A stretch of 64,000 nucleotides of DNA from Kamptonema formosum PCC 6407 (GTDB lineage: Bacteria > Cyanobacteriota > Cyanobacteriia > Cyanobacteriales > Microcoleaceae): the NCBI RefSeq assembly GCF_000332155.1, contig NZ_KB235904.1:1926248-1990247 (forward strand). Reading direction: 5' to 3'. The position numbers and the translations under genes are program-made. This document shows, one piece after another, positions 25,788 to 35,705 of the stretch. How positions within the stretch are numbered: the stretch's first letter is position 1; each line of letters begins with the position of its first letter. The notes beneath the pieces are model-generated. The model was not told the DNA's origin, did no database searches, and worked only from the letters and a program-made list of their open reading frames with translations.

Positions 25788-27404
25788 TCATCTCCCAAAT
25801 CGCTGCCGCAACCTATCAACAAACATATCAACTTCCGGCAACTTCATCTGAGTAACAAAAATGGCAAAAACTCCCAACCCTGCAAAACTAGCAACGCTCA
25901 ATTCTACTAACTGAATTAACAATCCCTCAGTACCTAAAAGTCTTTGACATCCTTGCAAAGTAGCCAAAGCCACTAAACCCGTTAGAGAACTCCCAGCAGT
26001 TAAGCCCATAAATGGCAAAATCCACTCCCGCCAAGGCAACCCATTTAGCTTAGAATTTAACAGCCATAAAAGCATGACCATCGAAATAATATTTACTCCC
26101 ACTGTTGCCAAGACTAAGCCAGGGGTACCAAAATATTTTACTAAGAAATAATCCAATAACGCATTCAGCACAATATTCAAAATGCTGATCCGAAAAGGCG
26201 TTTCTCCATCTCCCAAAGCATAAAATACTCTAACAACTACATCGCGCCCCAAATAAACAAACATTCCAATGGCGTAAGCCATCAATACGGGGGCTACAAA
26301 CTGCGAAGCTGACTGTTTGAAAGCAACGCGCTCGTAAACAACCCGCACAATTGGCAGCGCCAGCGTTACCATTAAGGCGCTTAACGGTAACATCGTAATG
26401 CCAGTGAGAATTAATGCTTGGCGAATTCGCTGTTTTAACTCATGCCAATTATTCGGATCTGCCAGCCGGGAAAATATCGGCAAAAAAGGTACTAAAATTA
26501 CATTAGAAATAATCCCCAAAGGAGTCATTACTAATAACCCTGCATAGCCCATTGCAGCAGCGGCTTGGGGAATATAAGAGGCAAAAAATAAGTCAGTATA
26601 GACATTAATTTGCAACATTCCTGACGATAAAGTTGCAGGAATCATCACTTTCATTACATCCTGCACTCCTGGCTGCTGAAATTCAAAGCGCAAACGCAAT
26701 GTTCCCAAACCAGATCGCCATTGGGCAAATACTTGGATTAACCACTGCATTGCTGCACCAGCTAGGGTTCCCCAAGCTAATACTAAGCCGCCAGCTAAGG
26801 CATATTTGGGCTGAGTAATTTTGTCTCCTACTTGCATAGCGAAAAAGGCGAGGCCGCCAATGACTGCAACGCTGGAAAATAAGGGACTAATTGATGGCAA
26901 CCAATACATATCAGCGGCGTTAAGAGTGCCGAAACCAATGCCAATTAATCCAGCAAGTAAGGCCATTGGTGCCATAATTCGGAATTGTTGGATCGCGATC
27001 GCTCTTATTTCTAAACCTTCTGCTGTTCTCGTCAATCCCGGCGCGACTAAATCTATCAGGGGATCGGCAAAAATAATCAAACCAACGGTCACAAAAAGCA
27101 GGATGCCGCCGATTAAAGTGGCGATCGTTTCTACTAGGGGGGCCGCTTCTGACTTGCCACGCTTGGCTAAAGCGCTGACAATGGCGCTATGAAATGGCCC
27201 GTTGATGCCGCCTAGTAAAATGAACAAAAAGCCGGGGATGACATAAGCGTAGTTGTAGGCATCGACAGCGGTACCTACGCCGAAAGCGGCCGCGATCGCC
27301 TGTTGGCGAACTAACCCAAAGACTTTGCTGATCAGAGTGGCGATCGCCACAATTCCAGCGATCCCCGCTAGAGAACGTTTTGGTTTTTGCAATGATTCAG
27401 ACAC
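25788..27404 (-). CDS. murJ: Murein lipid II flippase MurJ
   Basis: 538 residues with about 14 hydrophobic segments. The N-terminal region SLAGIAGIVAIATLISKVFG, then RQQAIAAAFG and GGINGPFHSAIVSAL, is the standard start of the MurJ/MviN family, and the MVTPLGIISN-type middle region (MTPLGIISNVILVPFLP) is present. It moves the peptidoglycan precursor lipid II across the inner membrane. Full length for the family. It is monocistronic as far as visible. Confidence 0.92.
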   Translation of the reverse strand: MSESLQKPKRSLAGIAGIVAIATLISKVFGLVRQQAIAAAFGVGTAVDAYNYAYVIPGFLFILLGGINGPFHSAIVSALAKRGKSEAAPLVETIATLIGGILLFVTVGLIIFADPLIDLVAPGLTRTAEGLEIRAIAIQQFRIMAPMALLAGLIGIGFGTLNAADMYWLPSISPLFSSVAVIGGLAFFAMQVGDKITQPKYALAGGLVLAWGTLAGAAMQWLIQVFAQWRSGLGTLRLRFEFQQPGVQDVMKVMIPATLSSGMLQINVYTDLFFASYIPQAAAAMGYAGLLVMTPLGIISNVILVPFLPIFSRLADPNNWHELKQRIRQALILTGITMLPLSALMVTLALPIVRVVYERVAFKQSASQFVAPVLMAYAIGMFVYLGRDVVVRVFYALGDGETPFRISILNIVLNALLDYFLVKYFGTPGLVLATVGVNIISMVMLLWLLNSKLNGLPWREWILPFMGLTAGSSLTGLVALATLQGCQRLLGTEGLLIQLVELSVASFAGLGVFAIFVTQMKLPEVDMFVDRLRQRFGR

Positions 27405-27469
27405 GAAAAGTTACAAACACTGATAGAATAGTTCGCTTAGTCTCATCGCGAATCTGAAAAAGCATAACA

Positions 27470-27652
27470 TATAGCAACCGCCAAGGCGGTTACGATGCTC
27501 AGGGCTAGGGGCTACGATGCTCAGGGAAGAAGAGGAAGAAGGGGAAAAGAGGGACTACGATGCTCTGATGCTCAGGAAAGAAGAGGAAGAAGGGAATGGA
27601 ATTAAGGGTTTGAGGAAACTAAAATGTCCTAACCACCTTGGCGGTTGCTATA
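27470..27652. repeat. Inverted-repeat element (TATAGCAACCGCC family), copy 1
   Basis: Ends TATAGCAACCGCCAAGGCGG and CCACCTTGGCGGTTGCTATA are inverted. The interior has GATGCTCAGGG and GGGGCTAGG short repeats. Related elements are at 55801-55914 and 59270-59292. The rest of 27405-27793 is spacer with no gene. Confidence 0.8.
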
Positions 27653-27793
27653 TAGGAATCCTAAATCATTTGTGAATTTCTGACTCCCTCCCCTTGGTAA
27701 GGGGAGGGTTGGGGTGGGGTAAAAAATTTACGACTATTTAGGATTGCTATATAAGCCTGCTTTCCTAATATTACAGTTAACTTTTAAAAGTTA

Positions 27794-28735
27794 CTAATCT
27801 ATAGTATGCGCTATTTCCTGCTCCTTACTCTCCTCATCCTGCATCTGCAATAACTCAGGAACAGTAACAAACTTATAGCCCTGTTTCCTCAATTCAGCAA
27901 TAATATTCGGCAAAGCCTGCACAGTCTTAGAGCGATTTCCACCACCATCGTGCATGAGCACAATTCCCCCGGAACTGGCCTGACGCAACACATTATCTTT
28001 AAGCGATTGCATCGAATTACGCCAATCCAAAGAATCAGCAGACCACATCACCACTGTATACTTTTTTTGCTGAGCATAAGCAGCCAATCCATTAGTGAGA
28101 ATCCCGCCTGGAGGACGAAACATCGAAACATCCATACCAGTCACCTCCTCAATCAAAGATGATGTACGGTCAATCTCCTTAGCAGCAGCATCCTGACTGT
28201 ATTTAACGTATTTATGATTCCAAGTATGATTGCCGATCGCATGACCGGCAACAGCTACTCTCTTCCCAAGTTCTGGAAAAGCCTTTAAATATCTCCCTAC
28301 CCAGAAAAAAGTAGCTTTAATATCGTTTTTATTGAGAATATCTAAGATTTGAACTGTTGTTTCCGGCCAAGGGCCATCATCAAAAGTCAGTGCGATCGCC
28401 TTTTGCTTAGAACCCAGTTTCGCCTGAGTTACAGTAGTTCCTTGAAACTGAGACGGAATCAAAAAACTAAACTGCTTCTCCTCCAAAAGCGCGATCGCTT
28501 TTTGGGCCTCATCAACTCGTTTCTCCACCGCTGCTGTTACTTTCAAAACCTCTGGACTCGTCGCCGACTTCTGGGGCTGCACTACAGCCCAGAGTGATAC
28601 CAAATGATTAAGCCGTAAATTCAGCGGCAGCATTACCCCAAGCACAAAACTGCCAGCAGCAGCTACAAAAGCAGCAGTGAAAGTCTTTCGCTGCCGCAGC
28701 AAACGATTCAAGTCTGCCACGTTTTTCTCCTTCAC
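27794..28735 (-). CDS. Polysaccharide deacetylase (NodB-type)
   Basis: 313 residues. An N-terminal hydrophobic helix (~residues 18-38) suggests a membrane anchor or signal. The NodB domain starts IALTFDDGPWPETT (~residue 120) with the catalytic/metal TFDDG; the second metal motif is GNHTWNH (~residue 168), and FRPPGG and a late IVLMHDGG follow. It should remove N-acetyl groups from a cell-wall or exopolysaccharide sugar in the periplasm. All metal ligands appear intact. Confidence 0.9.
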   Translation of the reverse strand: MKEKNVADLNRLLRQRKTFTAAFVAAAGSFVLGVMLPLNLRLNHLVSLWAVVQPQKSATSPEVLKVTAAVEKRVDEAQKAIALLEEKQFSFLIPSQFQGTTVTQAKLGSKQKAIALTFDDGPWPETTVQILDILNKNDIKATFFWVGRYLKAFPELGKRVAVAGHAIGNHTWNHKYVKYSQDAAAKEIDRTSSLIEEVTGMDVSMFRPPGGILTNGLAAYAQQKKYTVVMWSADSLDWRNSMQSLKDNVLRQASSGGIVLMHDGGGNRSKTVQALPNIIAELRKQGYKFVTVPELLQMQDEESKEQEIAHTID

Positions 28736-28805
28736 ACCATTACGCAGTTAATTTTAGAGCTTAAATTGAACAGTAACAGATCGACAATCCTGGCTCGGAT
28801 TGCCT

Positions 28806-28886
28806 TAAAGAAATTAAAAATTAAAAATACCAAATTAAAAACGATCGAGTTTACTTTTTAATTTTTATTTTTCAATTTTTAATTAA
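28806..28886. repeat. AT-rich inverted repeat
   Basis: AATTAAAAATTAAAAATACC on the left and TTTTTAATTTTTATTTTTC on the right can pair. Similar AT-rich blocks are at ~32225-32320 and near 37030 and 52500. It lies between panC-cmk and the deacetylase gene. Confidence 0.6.
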
Positions 28887-28948
28887 TTAAGTTGTTCTAC
28901 GATACTATTGCAAATAACCGCAAACTGGAAGAGCATCAGGATAAAAAG

Positions 28949-30520
28949 TTAACGTTTAGCTACATTTCTCTCTTTGTATAGGCTGACAATGCGATCGGTA
29001 ACTTGGGCAATGGTCAAACCGTCTGTTTGAATCTCAACAGCATCAACTGCTTTACGCAACGGTGCCACCTCGCGGGTACTGTCTTTTTCGTCGCGTTCTG
29101 CAATATCCAGTTCTAACTGTTCTAAACTGATATCGTTCTGACCGCGAGCTTGAAGTTCGATTAGCCGTCTGCGCGATCGCTCCTTAACTGATGCCGTCAA
29201 AAAAATCTTTACTTCCGCATCTGGGAACACATTAGTCCCAATGTCGCGACCTTCAGCCACAATACCACCTTTTCTCCCATAGTATTGCTGCTGTTCTACC
29301 ATAAAACGCCGCACTATAGCCAAAGCCGCCACTGTCGAAACATGACTCGTCACTTCCAAAGTACGAATAGCCTGAGTCACATCTTCACCATTAATATGAA
29401 GAGTAAAAGATGAAGGGTGAAAATTAAATTCAATCTTACAAGAACTGACTAACTCCGCGATCGCAGCTTCATCATCCATCCGCGTCCCAGTTTGCAACAC
29501 CAGCCACGTCACGGCCCGATACATCGCCCCCGTGTCCAGATACCTCAAACCCAGAACTTGCGCCACCTGCTTCGTAACTGTAGATTTACCAGCCCCCGCC
29601 GGGCCATCAATTGCGACAATTGGCCGACGATTGAGCAGCATAATATTATCAATCAAGCGAGTAGAACCAATCCTAGCCGCGATCGCCAATAACCCCGCTT
29701 CCTCCACAACCTCCAAAACCCTCAAACTATTAGGCTCAACCAGTTCCACATACTCCACCTCAACTACCGGTTCCCTCGCCAATTCCTCATTTACAACCGC
29801 CTTCAACACCGCCGGTGTCAATTCCCCTTCCTCAAACACTGCCCGAGCTCGTTGCAAAGAACGATAAATTGTAGCTGCCTGCACCCTTTCTTGCGAACTT
29901 AAATATTGATTGCGAGAACTCCAAGCCAAACCAGATGCTTCTCGCGCGATCGCACCAGCTACAATCTTCACAGACAAATTCAAATCCGCCACCAACCTAC
30001 GAATAATTGCTACCTGTTGAGCATCTTTAATCCCAAAATAAGCCGTATCGGGGTTAACTAAATTCAAAAGCTTAGTTACAATCGTCGCCACTCCCTGAAA
30101 ATGTCCCGGCCTAGACTTACCACACAAAACCGAAGTCATAGCCCCAGGCGGAACAACAGTAGTCACTGGAAATTCAGCACTATTTCCACTTCCTACCCCC
30201 AACTCCTCAGCAGAGGGAACAAAAATTACATCAACACCAGCCTCTTGACAAATTAACCGATCTTGCTCCAGGGGCCGAGGATACCGTTGGAAATCTTCCC
30301 TCGGCCCAAATTGGAGCGGATTGACAAAAATACTGACAACAACCACCCCATTTTCCAGCCTCGCCCGCCGGATCAAACTCAGGTGTCCCGCGTGCAGAGC
30401 TCCCATTGTCGGCACTAAAGCAACTAGCGAGGCCTGTGGCTGGCTTCGCCTGGGCTCCTCCTGCGACATATAGGAATTTAAGTAGCAGCGCAAAGCCGCC
30501 GTCGTAGTAAACACGCGCAC
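28949..30520 (-). CDS. panC/cmk: Bifunctional pantothenate synthetase / cytidylate kinase
   Basis: 523 residues. The N-terminal ~285 residues are PanC: VALVPTMGALHAGHLSLIRR holds the HxGH nucleotide motif, and FVNPLQFGPREDF follows. The C-terminal part begins RRPIVAIDGPAGAGKST and YLDTGAMYRA, the cytidylate kinase P-loop and CMP-binding region. The fusion is characteristic of cyanobacteria. PanC condenses pantoate and beta-alanine for coenzyme A; Cmk phosphorylates CMP/dCMP. Both active sites are intact. Confidence 0.95.
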   Translation of the reverse strand: MRVFTTTAALRCYLNSYMSQEEPRRSQPQASLVALVPTMGALHAGHLSLIRRARLENGVVVVSIFVNPLQFGPREDFQRYPRPLEQDRLICQEAGVDVIFVPSAEELGVGSGNSAEFPVTTVVPPGAMTSVLCGKSRPGHFQGVATIVTKLLNLVNPDTAYFGIKDAQQVAIIRRLVADLNLSVKIVAGAIAREASGLAWSSRNQYLSSQERVQAATIYRSLQRARAVFEEGELTPAVLKAVVNEELAREPVVEVEYVELVEPNSLRVLEVVEEAGLLAIAARIGSTRLIDNIMLLNRRPIVAIDGPAGAGKSTVTKQVAQVLGLRYLDTGAMYRAVTWLVLQTGTRMDDEAAIAELVSSCKIEFNFHPSSFTLHINGEDVTQAIRTLEVTSHVSTVAALAIVRRFMVEQQQYYGRKGGIVAEGRDIGTNVFPDAEVKIFLTASVKERSRRRLIELQARGQNDISLEQLELDIAERDEKDSTREVAPLRKAVDAVEIQTDGLTIAQVTDRIVSLYKERNVAKR

Positions 30521-30539
30521 TCAGACACCCTCCAGAATA

Positions 30540-30720
30540 GTTAACGGTTCACTGTTAATAGTTAACAGTTAACGGTTAACTGTTAACTGTTAGGCAACGG
30601 ACGATCTAAAGGATTTAACGGATGTAACTGATTTTAACGGATTTGACCTTTTTATTAGTCAACTGTTAACCGTTAGCAGTTAACAGTTAACTGTTAACTG
30701 CTAACGGTTAACTGTTCTGG
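30540..30720. repeat. TTAACAG/TTAACTG heptamer arrays
   Basis: Two blocks (~30540-30592 and ~30657-30714) of TTAACTG, TTAACGG and TTAACAG units and their complements, separated by ACGGATTTAACGGATG-type units. The second block includes the last codons and stop of rlpA. Confidence 0.8.
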
Positions 30721-31774
30721 CGTTTTGGGAATCTATCAACTCCAACTGCACGGGAGCAATACCAGAATTGACCATTCCCAACACTTGAGCGGCGGCGGCA
30801 GACAAATCAATTAATCGATCGCCAACATAGGGGCCCCGATCATTAATTCGCACGACTACGGAACGGCCGTTGTCTAGGTTTGTCACCAACACTCGCGTGC
30901 CAAAAGGTAAATCGCGATGGGCTGCTGTCAACTCATCTTGATTATAAGTCTCTCCACTGGCGCTAAGATTGCCATGAAAGCCTGGGCCATACCAAGAAGC
31001 CCATCCAGTGATCCGCACATGGACTGGGCCCAGAGAAATTACTCTGGGTTCTGGCTTGGGTTTACCGACAACTTCCTGAAGGGGGGGAGCATTGCCTAAG
31101 AGTCGGCGCAATCGATTGGTTGCTTGTAAGGCATCTACGCTAAAGTCGCTGGTAGTGTCGGGGAGAATTGTCTCCGCGTTGATTTCTACCAAATTCTCCC
31201 CGTTGACTTGAATGATGTAGCGATCGCCTTTTTCCCACTTGACAGCAATAGCATTGGCATCGGCGCTGTCTCGGAAAAGTTGATTGAGTTTTGCGGCCAT
31301 CGCTGTTGCTCGCCAAACTGGATCGGCTACTTCAGCGGATTTAGGCCCTTGCTCGCGGTTACTCTGAACTTCTGCATTCGCCCCTATTTTTAGGCGATCG
31401 CTGCTCGTGGCTGCCCTAGAGTTTGATACAGTTCCGTTTTTACCACCTTTGGTACTCGGTTCTAGAAAGGTGAGGACGGGAATATTGCGTAGATATACTG
31501 TAGCGGCTAGACGGCCCGCCAATGAGTGGGTCTGAATCTTTGCGATCGCCTCAGAGTCAAGCTCAGCTTTGGCTTGGTACTGGTACTCTCCCACTTTAAC
31601 AACCTCCACCCGTTGAGGATTCAACTGAGGAGACGGCTTAGCGGTGTGGACTTGCTGTCCCACCGTATGAGCGATGTTAACTGTCTCTGGTTCTTGGGCC
31701 CGACTCGATGATGGTGTCACCAGAGCGGGAATTAGCAGGACAGGAAGGAGTCCGCCAACAAGTTTTTGCTTCAT
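30701..31774 (-). CDS. RlpA family septal ring lytic transglycosylase-like protein
   Basis: 357 residues. An N-terminal signal peptide (VGGLLPVLLIPALVTPSSSRA) is followed by a long variable region (~residues 28-245). The C-terminal double-psi beta-barrel has ITGWASWYGPGFHGNLSASG, AAHRDLPFGTRVLVTNL and VVRINDRGPYVGDR. RlpA proteins cleave or bind stem-less peptidoglycan. The final codons read ARTVNR and stop inside the TTAACTG-type repeat, so the C-terminus was probably set by the repeat. Confidence 0.87.
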   Translation of the reverse strand: MKQKLVGGLLPVLLIPALVTPSSSRAQEPETVNIAHTVGQQVHTAKPSPQLNPQRVEVVKVGEYQYQAKAELDSEAIAKIQTHSLAGRLAATVYLRNIPVLTFLEPSTKGGKNGTVSNSRAATSSDRLKIGANAEVQSNREQGPKSAEVADPVWRATAMAAKLNQLFRDSADANAIAVKWEKGDRYIIQVNGENLVEINAETILPDTTSDFSVDALQATNRLRRLLGNAPPLQEVVGKPKPEPRVISLGPVHVRITGWASWYGPGFHGNLSASGETYNQDELTAAHRDLPFGTRVLVTNLDNGRSVVVRINDRGPYVGDRLIDLSAAAAQVLGMVNSGIAPVQLELIDSQNARTVNR

Positions 31775-31802
31775 ACGTCCATTTTTGTGAAGAGCAATTT
31801 TG

Positions 31803-31885
31803 GAGCGAGTAGCAGGAATCGAACAGGCACAAGGGATTTACCCTCTAATCCGCATTCATCCCCCAATTGAGTTATCTGCACTTTT
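31803..31885 (-). other. tRNA-like remnant
   Basis: The minus strand reads an acceptor-like end (CTACTCGCTCCA) preceded by TGTTCGATTCCTGC, a T-arm-like block, with AACTCAATTGGG further 5' resembling a D-arm. The T stem has mismatches and the anticodon loop is not canonical, so this is at best a decayed tRNA. The rest of 31775-32458 is AT-rich spacer and repeat with no gene seen. Confidence 0.35.
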
Positions 31886-32224
31886 AGGCAAGTTTCTCGC
31901 AGCCATCTGCAAAAGCCAAAATTTTTCAGCTAAACTCGCTTTTCAGTAACAACTCATACTCATTCCGTGTTCACTTCTTGTTAAGGAACTGCAACAGACT
32001 ACCACGAAGTTCTGGGATTGGGGATCAAAAGAATACTCAAATTTACAATAACTTCACAAAAACTTTATCGGGCTATTTTGGCACAAATGCTTTTATATCA
32101 AAGGCTTTAGCGATTTTCCCCTCTTAAAAAAATTCATCAAATCTTTAAATATTTTTTTCCTTATTTATGTAAACAGTCTCTGGAACTGGGGGAGCGGGGG
32201 AGATGGGGAGCTGGGGAAGCAATT

Positions 32225-32320
32225 TAATCAATTAAAAATTAAAAATGCAAAATTAAAAAAAATGCAAAATTAAAAATTGTGAGATTTAATTTTTAATTTT
32301 TAATTTTTAACTTTTAATTA
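32225..32320. repeat. AT-rich inverted repeat
   Basis: Copies of AATTAAAAATGCAAAATTAAA on the left and TTTAATTTTTAATTTTTAA on the right can fold back on each other. It is related to the block at 28806-28886 and lies upstream of purM. Confidence 0.6.
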
Positions 32321-32458
32321 ATCGGAGGGGAGGATGTGGAGAATTTTGCTTTTCTTGTGCATTAGCATTCAGCTAATGTCTTCAACCTTACTCTCCTAGA
32401 GTAATAAATCCTTTTAGCAATAGACTAGGGACTAGAGACTTAACGACAAACGTGGACT

Positions 32459-33484
32459 ATGGATTATCGAGAAGCAGGTGTAGATGTCGAGGCCGGTAGA
32501 GCCTTTGTGCAACGTATCAGGAATATGGTGCAGAGTACCCACCGACCTGAAGTTTTAGGCGGGTTTGGCGGGTTTAGTGGATATTTCAGCGTCCCTAGCG
32601 GTTTGAGCGAACCCATTTTAGTCTCCGGGACGGATGGTGTTGGTACAAAGTTAAAATTGGCACAAATTCTAGATTGTCACGACACAGTAGGAATTGATTT
32701 AGTCGCCATGTGTGCTAATGACGTACTCACATCAGGGGCCGAACCGCTGTTTTTTTTAGATTATTTAGCTACTGGCAAATTGAACTCAGAACAACTTGCT
32801 CAAGTAGTTGCTGGTGTTGCTGAAGGATGTAAGCAGGCCGGCTGTGCTTTGCTAGGAGGAGAAACCGCAGAAATGCCAGGTTTTTATCAACCGGGAGAGT
32901 ATGACTTAGCGGGGTTTTGCGTTGGTATTGCAGAAAAGAGCAAATTGCTGGACGGTTCCCAGGTACGGCTAGGAGATATTGCCATTGGATTATCTAGTAG
33001 TGGCGTTCACAGCAATGGCTTTAGTTTAGTTAGAAAAATTGTCAGCAGCGGTGGATTTGACTGGAGTTTAACACCTCAAGAATTAGGCGGGAAAAGTTTA
33101 GGGGAAGTGTTGTTAACTCCAACTAGAATTTATGTTAAACCCGTCCTAGCAGCACTCCGCACTGGTCTGCAAATTACGGGGATGGCTCATATTACTGGGG
33201 GAGGTTTACCTGAAAATTTACCTCGATGTTTGGGGGCAAATCAATCTGTAAAAATTGATATTAATAGTTGGCAAACTCTTCCTATTTTTGAATGGATTGC
33301 TAAGGCGGGTGAAGTTAATAAAATGGAGATGCTTAATACTTTTAATATGGGGATTGGATTTGTTTTATTAGTTTCGTTAGCAGATGCAGCACAGGCAATT
33401 AAATGGTTTGAATCTCAGGATATTTCTGTTGCTCAGATTGGGGAAGTGATTGAGGGAAATGGGGAATTAGTAATGGAAATTTAA
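32459..33484 (+). CDS. purM: Phosphoribosylformylglycinamidine cyclo-ligase
   Basis: 341 residues starting [13 protein letters not shown], the standard PurM N-terminus. [24 protein letters not shown] and [10 protein letters not shown] follow, with [11 protein letters not shown] in the middle. It catalyses ATP-dependent ring closure of FGAM to AIR in purine synthesis. The length is normal, all nucleotide-binding motifs are present, and it is followed by a strong hairpin terminator. Confidence 0.96.
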   Translation: MDYREAGVDVEAGRAFVQRIRNMVQSTHRPEVLGGFGGFSGYFSVPSGLSEPILVSGTDGVGTKLKLAQILDCHDTVGIDLVAMCANDVLTSGAEPLFFLDYLATGKLNSEQLAQVVAGVAEGCKQAGCALLGGETAEMPGFYQPGEYDLAGFCVGIAEKSKLLDGSQVRLGDIAIGLSSSGVHSNGFSLVRKIVSSGGFDWSLTPQELGGKSLGEVLLTPTRIYVKPVLAALRTGLQITGMAHITGGGLPENLPRCLGANQSVKIDINSWQTLPIFEWIAKAGEVNKMEMLNTFNMGIGFVLLVSLADAAQAIKWFESQDISVAQIGEVIEGNGELVMEI

Positions 33485-33505
33485 ACTCTGTTTGTAGCAG
33501 CATTT

Positions 33506-33547
33506 TGTAGCACTATTATCATCATATAATGATGATAATAGCGCTAC
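33506..33547. terminator. Strong hairpin between convergent purM and histidine kinase genes
   Basis: TGTAGCACTATTATCATCAT pairs with ATGATGATAATAGCGCTACA around a short ATA loop, with one A/G internal mismatch, followed by AAATTTTTT. It is suited to terminate both converging genes. Confidence 0.85.
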
Positions 33548-33652
33548 AAATTTTTTACCAGAGCAATAGAAAAAATATTCTACAATTCTTCATTGTTTCA
33601 GAGGAAGCTGAAGGCTATATCATTGATTTTATAAAGTGCTAGGCTAGATTTA

Positions 33653-34870
33653 TCAATTGACACTTAAAAGTTTATTTGTCTTAATTTCTAATGGTAACAT
33701 TACAGTAAAAGTGGAACCGACACCTACTTGAGAGACTAACTTTATTTTGCCTTGTAAAAGCGTTACTAGCCGAGAAACTATTGCTAATCCAAGACCGGTG
33801 CTGTCGGGAGGGAATTGGTAGCGATTAGGTTCTCCAACTTGGAAGAAGGGTTCAAAAATTTGCTCTTTATGTTCGGGAGCAATGCCTATTCCAGTATCTT
33901 TGACTGCGATTGACCAGCGTTCATCTGGCAATAATTCACAATTTAATTCGATGCTACCAACTTCGGTGTAGCGAATGGCATTGCTGATGAGATTAGTGAG
34001 AATTTGCTGAAATCTATGGGGGTCAGTGATAATTTTATCAGGTACACTATCGTTTTTTAATATAAGTTTTAATCCCTTATCGTCAGCTAATGGCTGCATG
34101 GTTTCTATGACGGTATTAATTGTAGAGATGACATTGATTGGTATCAGCCGCAATTTGATTTGTCCGGCTTCGGCGCGGGACAGTTCTAAGGCATCATTTA
34201 CTAAGCGGAGTAACTGTCTGCCATTCCGCAACACTCGTTCAATATGTTCAATCTGAGGGCGGGTGTCTCTCACCTCTGTTTCCCGTTTTTCTTTACGTAA
34301 AAATAGCTCGGAATAACCGATAATTGAGTTAAGAGGTGTTTTGAGTTCGTGAGCTAAGTGAGCGAGGGTTTCTTGATTAGCGTTTGCTAAGCGATTAAGT
34401 TCTTGATTTGTCAATGTTAATTGACTTTGAATCTGCTGCAATTCTCGCAGTCGCTCGTCAACATAACTTTTAAAACATTGCGCGATCGCTTCGTCCAATA
34501 CAGCATCAATTAGACGCATTGTTCGCATTACTTCGGGTACAGAGGTGGTTAGCAACTCTGGTTCTAAATGAGTAAATATCACTTGTCGTAATAAACGGTA
34601 TTCCTGGGCTACTTCTGAGGGATCGTATCCTTGTTCGGCCCGCAATAATCCGTGTTCTAAACTTGCACTTACTATCAGTCCAATTTCACTTTCTTGAGTT
34701 TTGGACAGTACGGTTGCCATTGCAACTAATACGTGAGGAATATGATCTTTTACTGCTGAATGCGGTAAAGTATCGGCACTTTCGATGTGTCTGTCTTGCC
34801 GAACGGCTTCAACCCAATTGGTGAGTATGGCTTCAGTTTTATCAGCTAACAGTTTGCTACAGTCCAGCAT
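33653..34870 (-). CDS. Sensor histidine kinase with RsbRD-like N-terminal domain
   Basis: 405 residues. The N-terminal ~150 residues (LLADKTEAILTNWVEAVRQD..., EVAQEYRLLRQVIF) are an all-helical domain of the RsbRD N-terminal type. After a coiled linker comes HisKA with LAHLAHELKTPLNSIIGYSE (phospho-acceptor His ~residue 175). The ATPase domain carries NLISNAIRYTE, VKDTGIGIAPEH and STGLGLAIV. No membrane segment is visible, so it is a cytoplasmic kinase. Its response regulator is not adjacent. The start at 34870 fits the domain length. Confidence 0.88.
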   Translation of the reverse strand: MLDCSKLLADKTEAILTNWVEAVRQDRHIESADTLPHSAVKDHIPHVLVAMATVLSKTQESEIGLIVSASLEHGLLRAEQGYDPSEVAQEYRLLRQVIFTHLEPELLTTSVPEVMRTMRLIDAVLDEAIAQCFKSYVDERLRELQQIQSQLTLTNQELNRLANANQETLAHLAHELKTPLNSIIGYSELFLRKEKRETEVRDTRPQIEHIERVLRNGRQLLRLVNDALELSRAEAGQIKLRLIPINVISTINTVIETMQPLADDKGLKLILKNDSVPDKIITDPHRFQQILTNLISNAIRYTEVGSIELNCELLPDERWSIAVKDTGIGIAPEHKEQIFEPFFQVGEPNRYQFPPDSTGLGLAIVSRLVTLLQGKIKLVSQVGVGSTFTVMLPLEIKTNKLLSVN

Positions 34871-35110
34871 GGTTAGGGTGGGGGGAGGATTAGGGTAGGT
34901 ATTCCCTTTGGATTATTGTAGTTGACCTGCTGCAAACTGGCAGAGCAAAACTTGAAGGCTCCACTAGCAAAAGACACAGAATTTACAATCAGTAGATTGC
35001 CTATCCTACAAAGAGGCGCTGGCTACCGCTACCAAAACTTACTTCCTAAGACCTATTGACGTAAAAGTGTTTTAATTTTACATTTTGACTTTTTAATTAC
35101 GATCGGAGAA

Positions 35111-35169
35111 GGACATTTCTCAGTCCTAGCCCGTCAGCTAACTTCGTAGGCATTGAGAAGAGAAGGACT
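35111..35169 (+). ncRNA. Structured RNA candidate, copy A (covarying pseudoknot/switch motif)
   Basis: GGAC-(ATTTCTCA)-GTCC at 35111-35126 forms a hairpin whose loop can pair with TGAGAAG at 35154-35160. A downstream AGGACT (35164-35169) competes for the GTCCT strand. The conserved core TAGCCCGTCAGCTAACT (35127-35143) is followed by a GCC/GGC closing pair. Copy B at 35937-35999 keeps the core and changes the helices in compensating ways. It sits just before the decayed nitrate-type binding-protein gene. I cannot match it to a named riboswitch. Confidence 0.5.
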
Positions 35170-35705
35170 AACGGAAGAAGCGAGTGCGATCGCCCAAATA
35201 GTCAAGCCAGAAACCTTGGAAAAACCCGATATTACCGTCGGCTATGTACCAGTAAACGATTGTGCGCCATTTGCGATCGCCTGGAAAAAAGGCTTCTTCC
35301 GCAAATACGGTTTAAACGTCAAACTCAATCGGGAAGCTAGCTGGGCAACATCCCGCGACGGCCTCATATTTGGGCGACTTGATGCGTCCCCCGTCGTATC
35401 AGGAGCCGTTACAAACGCCAGAGAAAAGAGTCTGGGCAGTCGTACTTAGTTCTTCAATTTACGAATACTTTGTTCGCTACCTATCTGCTGCCGCTGGAGT
35501 CGATCCGCTCAAAGAATTTCGGATCTCCGCTCAAAGAATTTCGGATCATTATTATTCCCCCGCCGCAGATGGTGACTAACGTGCGAATTGGCGCAATTTT
35601 CGCACCCACGCAATCGCCAAGAATTGCGGGAATCTAAGGAATATTACGAACTCCGCAATCATGCTTTAAATTTTCTCGATCGCTACTTTACACAAAACGA
35701 GTAAA
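35153..35705 (+). pseudogene. Decayed nitrate/bicarbonate-type ABC solute-binding protein (NrtA/NasS-like)
   Basis: The frame from ~35153 reads LEKPDITVGYVPVNDCAPFA, GFFRKYGLNVKLNREASWAT and FGRLDASPVVSGAV, typical of the NrtA/CmpA family. It then loses ~80-100 residues and resumes in another frame as EKRVWAVVLSSSIYEYFVRY and AAAGVDPLKEFRI. A ~22-bp tandem duplication (CGCTCAAAGAATTTCGGATC twice, ~35506-35550) breaks the frame again before IIIIPPPQMVTNVRIGAI. The tail (35600-35705) ends ELRNHALNFLDRYFTQNE and may belong to another gene. No start codon and no intact frame remain. Confidence 0.75.

Noticed and set aside
35105-35170. yybP-ykoY (Mn2+) riboswitch for RNA motif A/B
   Set aside because: The GGGGAGTAGC and GCGAGACC blocks of that class are absent and the pairing scheme differs.
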